23,852 nucleotides of DNA from Folioceros fuciformis (lineage: Eukaryota; Anthocerotophyta; Anthocerotopsida; Anthocerotales). The notes under the pieces are model-generated. The model saw nothing but the letters and a program-made list of their open reading frames with translations. It was not told the origin of the DNA and did no database searches. Shown here in pieces: positions 18,641-23,852 of the stretch. Every line of letters starts with the position of its first letter. Positions within the stretch are counted from its first letter, which is position 1. The translations under genes were made by a program, and so were the position numbers. The DNA is taken from the NCBI GenBank assembly GCA_049999805.1, contig JBNGIO010002838.1:1-23852 (forward strand). Reading direction: 5' to 3'.

Positions 18641-18861
18641 TGATACAACGTCAGCAACTGAAGGCGTCCTACCGTACCAATCCCACCACGAGTTCCTAGC
18701 CACAACATCACACGTGCGGAAGGCGATCAAGTAACATCATCATGATCTAAGACCTTATGCATTTAGGAGCACTGATTGCTAGTATGTGTAGAGGGACTAT
18801 AGATCTAAGGAGGCATAGCCCATCACTGATATGTGGAATGGCATATGCCCAGTAGATGTCC
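18641..18861 (+). mobile_element. Possible start of a gypsy 3' LTR
   Basis: It opens TGATACAACGTCAGCAACTG after a purine tract and has no coding text. The 54-bp array begins about 220 bp further on and might lie within the same LTR. No CA end or target duplication has been located, so this is tentative. Confidence 0.3.
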
Positions 18862-19213
18862 GCCCTTTTACAGGTATCTTCAGAGGCGTACCCCGGCTAT
18901 AACCCAGCTAAACTGCCCTTTTACAGGTATCTTCAGAGGCGTACCCCGACTATACCCCGGCTAACACCGCCCTTTCACAGGTATTTTCAGAGGCGTACCC
19001 CGGCTATACCCTGGCTAACACCGCCCTTTTACAGGTATCTTTAGAGGTGTACCTCGGCTAACACCTCCCTTTTACAGGTATCTTTAGAGGCGTACCCCGG
19101 CTATACCCCGGCTAACACCGCCCTTTTACAGGTATCTTCAGAGGCGTACCCCGGCTATAGCCCGGCTAACACCGCCCTCTTACAAGTATCTTCAGAGGCG
19201 TACCCCGGCTAAC
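18862..19213 (+). repeat. Tandem array, about 7 copies of a 54-bp unit
   Basis: Unit starts (GCCCTTTTACAGGTATCTTC and variants) fall at 18862, 18915, 18969, 19023, 19066, 19120 and 19174, giving periods of 53, 54, 54, 43, 54 and 54. Each full unit holds two copies of an 11-bp TACCCCGGCTA word. The 43-bp unit and the last unit lack one of these, so expansion happened at two levels. The frame read through the array (a 62-codon reading with no real ATG need) is most likely a by-product of the period being divisible by three. Confidence 0.95.
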
Positions 19214-19299
19214 AACGTAACCAGTATCCCACAGACACTGCGTATAATAGACTTGTCTCCTTATTTTTCATTATTTAAAAAAATGAAAAATCCTTAGAA

Positions 19300-19395
19300 G
19301 AACAACGGAGCAAGGCCAAAAGGGGTATGATAGAGAGGGCGTTGAAAGAACAACCCGAGCAAGGCCCAAAGGGGGTACGACAGAGAGGACGCGGA
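19300..19395 (+). repeat. 48-bp imperfect tandem duplication
   Basis: 19300-19347 and 19348-19395 share GAACAAC, GAGCAAGGCC, a run of G and GAGAGG in the same order. They sit just after an AT-rich patch (19261-19290) containing ATTATTTAAAAAAATG. Confidence 0.8.
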
Positions 19396-21650
19396 CGCGT
19401 AGACTAACCAGTTTGTGCTGAAACCTAGTTTTCATCAATATCGCTTCAGGCCCCTCGCCTTGAAACGTTTCCAAGCAGCAGGTTCCTGTCCTTCCCTGGC
19501 CTCTCGAGCAAAGAGGGAGGCCTCTCTTCCCGCGAAAAGGCTCTGCCCTACTGTCTACCACATTGAATCTGCGACTCGATGCTGTTCAGAAGCTGCCAAC
19601 AACCTCAAGCCGGATACAGCAACATCACACGGTAGCATGCAACCGTTTCCTGCCAGATCTGACCCGCTTGAAAATGGACGTTCAAGCCAGACGCGACGCG
19701 CAAGTCGGGTGTCATGTGATACGGATGTCGGCTTTGCTGCCACTGCACCCGCGCCGTGTTGCGTGCTTGCTGAGGCCATCACCTTCACTTGTCCATCGGT
19801 GCAGCAGAAAACTGTTTCAACATTACGCAGCATTACAACATATCAACGCCCTCTTCAGCTTGCATGCCACTGAAACGATGAGTAGGCCTGCGGAAGATCT
19901 CCTGATATCATGGAATTCATGTTACCACATCCGGACTGGCAGTCGCGATGCCTGCAAGAGGCACACAAATGTCATAGAACTGGGGGCTGTAACGCCTTTG
20001 TGTGCCATGCTGCCTTATAGATGAAGCGCTGCTCGGCCCACACCACCTGCGAACACCCAACTAAGAGCGTTGTCAACTTACCACAGTGCTCTTAGAAGCC
20101 TGTCAGGCACGCCCTGAGTTGCACCAGCCAGCTGCATACCCACAACTGCCTCAGTGTGAAGTCCTGATACATTTCCAAATTATTTGCGCACGAAGTCAGC
20201 GGGTTGTCTTGTCCAAAGCCCGTGCTCAAAAACTTGCACAAAACAGGTAAGGAAAGACAATGAGATCCTGCAAGAGGCCTGACGCAACTGTGACAGGATC
20301 TGCAGCTGTGATGCCTGCTTTCTGCACAGGACCACATAGATTAGTTGCTTCCACCCGTTGAACACTGCTGGGTCAGCATTTCATTCTAGGTCCCCACAAC
20401 AACATTTTCACCAAGTCCGTTAAACGCGGTCAAGGCATTAATTGCCGTGTAGCCTTCGACACTTCGCAGTGTTTCTACATACACATGTTTACCAGTCAAC
20501 AACCTGAAACCAGATCACCTAGAAGATTTCGTGTCCCACTGGGAGGCTGCTTCTCCTTGCCCAACGGTTGGGCAACCAAAACCAGCACAAGCCTGCAGGA
20601 GGCCCACAAATGTCATGAATCATGATGTCGGTTTGCTGCATACTGCATTAGACTCTAGATAACGAGCCCCTTGGCTCATGCCACACTCCGCGTACATGTA
20701 TGCCCAGTAAGCAATTGCAACCAATCAAACTGAACTGCAGGGGCCAGCTCATCACCATTGCCCACCTGCTGTCAAGTTTCCAAGTCTGCTCCCTTTGCAC
20801 AAGCCTGTAGGGCTACTACAGCTTTAGAAGACCACGTGGAGGCATTTGGTTCAAAACCAAGGGGGCCACAGCCATCGCCTTCCTGGTACACTAGTGCGCC
20901 CTGCCGCCACATTTGGCTGGATGTGGTTCCACAAGAACTCCAGTTCGGGAAAACAATAGTCTAAAGGACTCGGACTGCACATCATGGTGTCGGACACGGC
21001 ACGGTCCCATACGTTGCACCTGGAGGAGGCATGAGACGTTGCAGGAGGGGATCCTTCAGGTCACCCAATTTGTTTTGGACAAGCTGGGACCATGGGCTTT
21101 TCCGTACACACTGTCCAGATGTACGCCAGCAAGATCTGCGGGGCTCATGACCCTGCGTGTGCCTTCACCCTAACTCGTCGGATCCAGTGCCCGTAGATTT
21201 TTTTATTCAGGTCCACACACTGTCATCAGTGCTGCATCCCACAGTGAATTGGATCATCCAGCACTTCAGATCATCGAAAGCATTTTCAGCTTGAAAGACA
21301 AATACTAATCAGTTGACCGGACGCCTGGGCTGCGTGTGCAAGCAGGAAGGGCCCGTAGTTGGCTGAACTGCGTCTACATAAACCATCAGGGACGAACCAC
21401 CATGCTCCCTCAGTTACGGGAGAGCTGCAGTGTGACGGCCCGAGCAGCAGCAGCAGTAGGGTTGGCCGCGGAGGGACAAAATGTCACAATATCATCTACT
21501 TCCGTCGTGGCAGCGGGAAGAACAGCATGATCCTTGCCAGACCCGAAACCCGTCGTCTTCGTGGGCCGAAACCTTTGGAAGCTATCTCTTGGGCAAGCAT
21601 TGGCCCAACCAGAGGAGCACTTGTTTAATGGTTCCCTTCGAAGTTCGGAA
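19396..21650 (+). other. 2.2-kb zone of faint, diverged repeats, no recognised gene
   Basis: All frames carry short readings without family resemblance. The words CCTGCAAGAGGC and CACAAATGTCAT recur (19949-19976, 20265-20276, 20591-20615 as CCTGCAGGAGGC). The pair 'AACAACCT(C/G)A', then about 112-115 bp later 'ATGTCGG(C/T)TTTGCTGC', occurs at about 19597/19727 and again at 20499/20628, an offset of about 900 bp. This suggests an old repeat family worn by mutation rather than a gene. Confidence 0.45.
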
Positions 21651-21656
21651 ACATAT

Positions 21657-21667
21657 AACCCATACTA
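21657..21667 (+). promoter_or_regulatory. Weak candidate for the plant snRNA upstream element
   Basis: AACCCATACTA shares only about 6 of 11 positions with the plant USE consensus RTCCCACATCG, but it lies about 30 bp upstream of the TATA box, which is the spacing of Pol II-type plant snRNA genes. A better match was not found between 21600 and 21690. Confidence 0.3.
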
Positions 21668-21696
21668 CTACGCTTAAATGAGGAGCCGTCGGACTG

Positions 21697-21702
21697 ATAT
21701 AA
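21697..21702 (+). promoter_or_regulatory. TATA box of the U2 gene
   Basis: ATATAA within GATATAAGTACT, 27-32 bp upstream of the U2 5' end at 21729. Plant snRNA genes carry a TATA box at this distance. Confidence 0.7.
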
Positions 21703-21728
21703 GTACTCGGTGTTCCTCATTGATGGTC

Positions 21729-21925
21729 ATACCTTTTTCGGCCTTTTGGCTAAGATCAAGTGTAGTATCTGTTCTTATCAGTTTAATATCTGATACGTGG
21801 GTCATCGACCCACATGATATTAATCTTATTTCTTTCTTGGGGTAGAGCCACGTGAGGTAGCTCGCTACCTCGGCTCCACACGCGTCGCTCTGGTATTGCA
21901 CTACTTCCATTGCCTGGCGCACCCC
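21729..21925 (+). ncRNA. U2: U2 spliceosomal snRNA
   Basis: About 197 nt, the usual length. U2 pairs with the intron branch site in the spliceosome. The 5' part is nearly identical to U2 across eukaryotes: ATACCTTTTTCGGCC, then TTGGCTAAGATCAAGTGTAG, with the branch-site-pairing GTAGTA at 21762-21767, and GTTCTTATCAGTTTAATATC. The stem IIa-like GTGGGTC-ATC-GACCCAC is perfect. The Sm-site region reads TTATTTCTTTCTTGG. Stem III has a perfect GAGGTAGC/GCTACCTC hairpin enclosed by GAGCC/GGCTC. Stem IV pairs GGTATTG with CATTGCC around GCACTAC, and the end is CCTGGCGCACCCC. All stems can form, so the gene could be functional. The Sm site is interrupted by cytosines, which is a slight doubt. A loose 3'-box candidate (AATGAAA, 21948-21954) lies downstream. 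Confidence 0.95.
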
Positions 21926-22851
21926 ACTCCCCTCCCCGGGGAACCCGAATGAAACCTAAGAAGGATGTACGTGGGCGACAGTAAGGGAGCGAGTCCCTGA
22001 CACTCACTTGGGAAACGAGTCGTAGACGGACGTGAGCGACTGTCCCGGCTACCGCATTTCCGCCCGAACGTTCGGCCAAGGAAGATCCGCTAGAACTAGA
22101 CTTACAGGGCTCGAGACATGATGTGACACAGCAAGTAAAGTATTCTGCGAACCACGAGTGATTCTGTGCCTGGACAAGCCCCAGCTGGGCCCAGTAGCTC
22201 TGCGACTGTGGGCGATTCACAAAACAGCAGAACTGTGAGAAACGGTTGGAAGAAGGGCCACCACGAAGCCGGAGGCCTTACATACACAGAATCCGTAGTC
22301 GTTGTATGAGCCCGAGTCGAAAACTTGAAGTGCGCCAACAACCGATAGAGACGAGAGTTTCAACGAATCTGAGGGACGATGAGACATGCGCGTGCTGCTG
22401 GTGGGCTAATTGGGTGGGAACCCAGGCCACACCACATACAAGCGGGGCAACGTAGCCATTTTTTATAAACTTGCACAGGAGTTTTGTCAAGAGGAGGACT
22501 TCCACGAGCTGGACCTTGCCCGTGGGTGTGGGAAGAGGGAGCCCTCCTCACAACTAGACACGCTCTATACAACCTACCCTCCTCTTTGGAGGTGACATAA
22601 CTAGCTACTTCCTGTGACGGTTAAGTTAGCTGGCTGACACACCGGCACAATTCACTTCAGCTGTAGTCTCATACGGCAGGTTGTCCTCCTTAATTTCTTT
22701 CCTTGAGATGCCTCACATAATATACATCTTGGCGAAGTCACCATGCACCTCATATCATCCACGAATCCCATTTGTTGGGTGACTAAAGTTCGAACCAACC
22801 CATCATACCCCTACAACCTAGGTGGCTCCACACTAGCATGAAACTATCTAC
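21926..22851 (+). other. No recognised gene
   Basis: After the U2 gene there is a GC-rich stretch with short inverted words (CCCCTCCCCGGGGAAC; GTCGTAGACGGACGTGAGCGAC) and then sequence with no coding, RNA or repeat signal that I can support. Confidence 0.5.
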
Positions 22852-23070
22852 CTTGCTTGGTTGCCACAAGGGTGAAGCATCTAACCTACTTGGTTAGCGC
22901 AGGGGTGAAGCACCCTTTAAGTTCAATGGCATTGTCTTGCTTGGCTACCACAAGGGTGAAGCATCCTCAAAGCTCAATGGCGTTGCCTTGCTTGGTTACC
23001 ACAAAGGTGAAGCATCTTCCTTACTTGGTTAGCGCAAGGGTGAAGCACCCTCAAAGTTCAATGACGTTGT
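22852..23070 (+). repeat. Paired tandem array of 34- and 50/51-bp units
   Basis: Units opening CTTGCTTGG or a variant and sharing GGTGAAGCA start at 22852 (34 bp), 22886 (50), 22936 (51), 22987 (34) and 23021 (50). The short units lack the CTCAAAGTTCAATGGCGTTG part. The order 34-50-51-34-50 makes two 84-bp pairs around a single 51-bp unit, a small higher-order pattern. One plus frame stays open across the whole array because 84 and 51 are multiples of three, but it has no ATG at its start. Confidence 0.92.
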
Positions 23071-23424
23071 CTCTTGATTACAACTACTACTAGTATTGGA
23101 TCACTGCATTCACATGAAATGCTTCTTTTTGTGTATGGTGCACACGTATCTTACAACTTGCATGGTATTCCTAGTAGTGTGATGTCAATGTTTGTTAGGA
23201 ATCGATCAAAAGTCAAGTGAGGTTCGCGAAGAGCCAACATGATATGTGGGTATTAGAGGGAGTCAAAATAGGCATGCATGACAAGTTAGATAAATGGTCG
23301 TATGATAATGATTAGATCAATTATACCCATAAACTGACAAGGAGAGAGACCAAGGTTAGCAACAAGAAAGGGAGATGAAGGTTAGCAACAATAAGGTCCT
23401 CAACAAGAGTTGTACCAATCTTTA
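23071..23424 (+). other. No recognised gene, AT-rich
   Basis: No supportable coding or RNA signal. A short direct repeat GGTTAGCAACAA occurs at about 23354 and 23382. Confidence 0.5.
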
Positions 23425-23610
23425 TCCACAATCCAATCTCTATTAGTGAAATCATAACATCCTAAGAGACATAATTGACACGTGGAAGAAAAGGGGTAGT
23501 GGAGTCATAACATAGTAAGAGAGAGAACAACAATGCTGAGTTTTGTCCACAATCCAATCTCTGTTAGGGGAGTCATAACATCCCAAGAGACAGAACTCAC
23601 ATGAGGAAGT
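23425..23610 (+). repeat. 121-bp spaced duplication
   Basis: 23425-23488 and 23546-23609 are about 64-bp imperfect copies: both hold TCCACAATCCAATCTCT, then TCATAACATCC, AAGAGACA and GGAAG in order. Confidence 0.85.
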
Positions 23611-23651
23611 TGAAGAAGGGGGAACACTTGCTACACGAGGAAGGGCAACAT

Positions 23652-23695
23652 TGGTAGAGGAAGAAGAAGCAACAGTGGTAGAGGAAGAAGAAGGA
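23652..23695 (+). repeat. 24-bp purine-rich duplication
   Basis: TGGTAGAGGAAGAAGAAG occurs twice with a 24-bp period. In the frame shared with the 39-bp array it encodes two acidic VEEEEA/VEEEEG blocks. Confidence 0.8.
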
Positions 23696-23703
23696 AAGAC
23701 ACT

Positions 23704-23852
23704 AATAGAATCATTGCAACTTAGGTCACAAACAAAGCTCTTGATAGAATCATTGCAACTTAGGCCACAAACAAAGCTCTTGATAGAATCATTGNNNNNN
23801 NNNNAATCATTGCAACTTAGGCCACAAACAAAGCTCTTGATAGAATCATTGC
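23704..23852 (+). repeat. 39-bp tandem array interrupted by an assembly gap
   Basis: Units of 39 bp start near 23704 and 23743, with a third at 23782 that runs into ten Ns (23795-23804). The array resumes at 23805 to the end. One plus frame is open and encodes a 13-residue repeat, LIESLQLRPQTKL, following an acidic stretch. The other two plus frames hit TAG in every unit or are unproductive. No ATG is present in this frame, whose last upstream stop is near 23572. The last 47 bases equal bases 1-47 of the window. Confidence 0.95.
23795..23804. other. Ten-base assembly gap (N)
   Basis: Ten Ns within the 39-bp array. The true number of repeat units, and the true neighbour on the right, are unknown. 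Confidence 1.

Noticed and set aside
18856-19044. 62-codon frame through the 54-bp array
   Set aside because: It is open only because the period is a multiple of three; the 43-bp unit breaks it and there is no coding context.
18862-19213. Possible CRISPR array
   Set aside because: The units are contiguous, with no unique spacers, and the setting is a plant retroelement; it is a minisatellite.
19415-20024. Overlapping 150-codon plus frames at 19415 and 19563
   Set aside because: No domain, no consistent codon pattern, and they overlap in different frames within the worn-repeat zone.
21783-22220. 145-codon minus-strand frame across the U2 gene
   Set aside because: It runs antisense through the conserved U2 RNA, so it is a chance reading.

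Overview
The window reads as a stretch of nuclear DNA from a land plant, made almost entirely of decayed and nested retrotransposons, satellite-like repeats and one clear RNA gene, a spliceosomal U2 snRNA at about 21729-21925. The evidence for a plant is the mix of plant-style LINE, Ty1/copia and Ty3/gypsy proteins, copia primer sites of the TGGTATCAGAGC type, a gypsy element with a second (archaeal-like) RNase H as in the plant Tat lineage, and a U2 gene with a TATA box about 30 bp upstream. The species cannot be fixed from the sequence. No ordinary host protein-coding gene was recognised.

Layout. 1-106: edge of a 39-bp repeat. About 107-2579, minus strand: two LINE pieces. A 3' LINE end (zf-RVT-like domain, then an A-rich tail) lies directly upstream of a LINE RT piece, which suggests nesting. 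2580-4800, plus strand: the RT/RNase H half of a copia element with one stop, a polypurine tract and a truncated LTR; its left junction carries a 37-bp copy of nearby LINE sequence. 4812-7215, minus strand: gag, zinc knuckle, protease and integrase of a more decayed copia element, tail to tail with the first. 7225-7517: a likely solo LTR with a GGCAC target duplication. 7523-8728, minus strand: an unrecognised segment, a methionine-tRNA primer site and a 218-bp LTR.

8729-18861 is gypsy territory on the plus strand. It holds RT with a catalytically dead first RNase H (8781-10192), an LTR- or promoter-like stretch, a long gag-like/coiled-coil ORF1 with 11 in-frame stops (10880-13251), 1.6 kb that I cannot assign, a fragment with an intact archaeal-like RNase H followed by a second degenerate RNase H and an integrase (14876-17230), and a third ORF downstream of the integrase (17522-18337). 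That third ORF seems to contain two diverged copies of the RT-RNase H connection segment. Premature stops across the three downstream ORFs are only TAG and TGA, as expected from deamination of methylated cytosine in a silenced element.

18862-23852 is repeat-rich: a 54-bp array, a 48-bp duplication, a zone of faint 0.3-0.9 kb repeats, the U2 gene with its TATA box, a 34/50-bp paired array, a 121-bp duplication and a 39-bp array broken by 10 Ns. The last 47 bases of the window are identical to the first 47, so the contig is either bracketed by the same satellite, circular, or wrongly joined. The retroelement genes would once have made the copy-and-paste machinery (gag particle, protease, RT, RNase H, integrase), but no single element here is complete. 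The most unusual content is the multi-RNase-H gypsy element with its downstream ORF.
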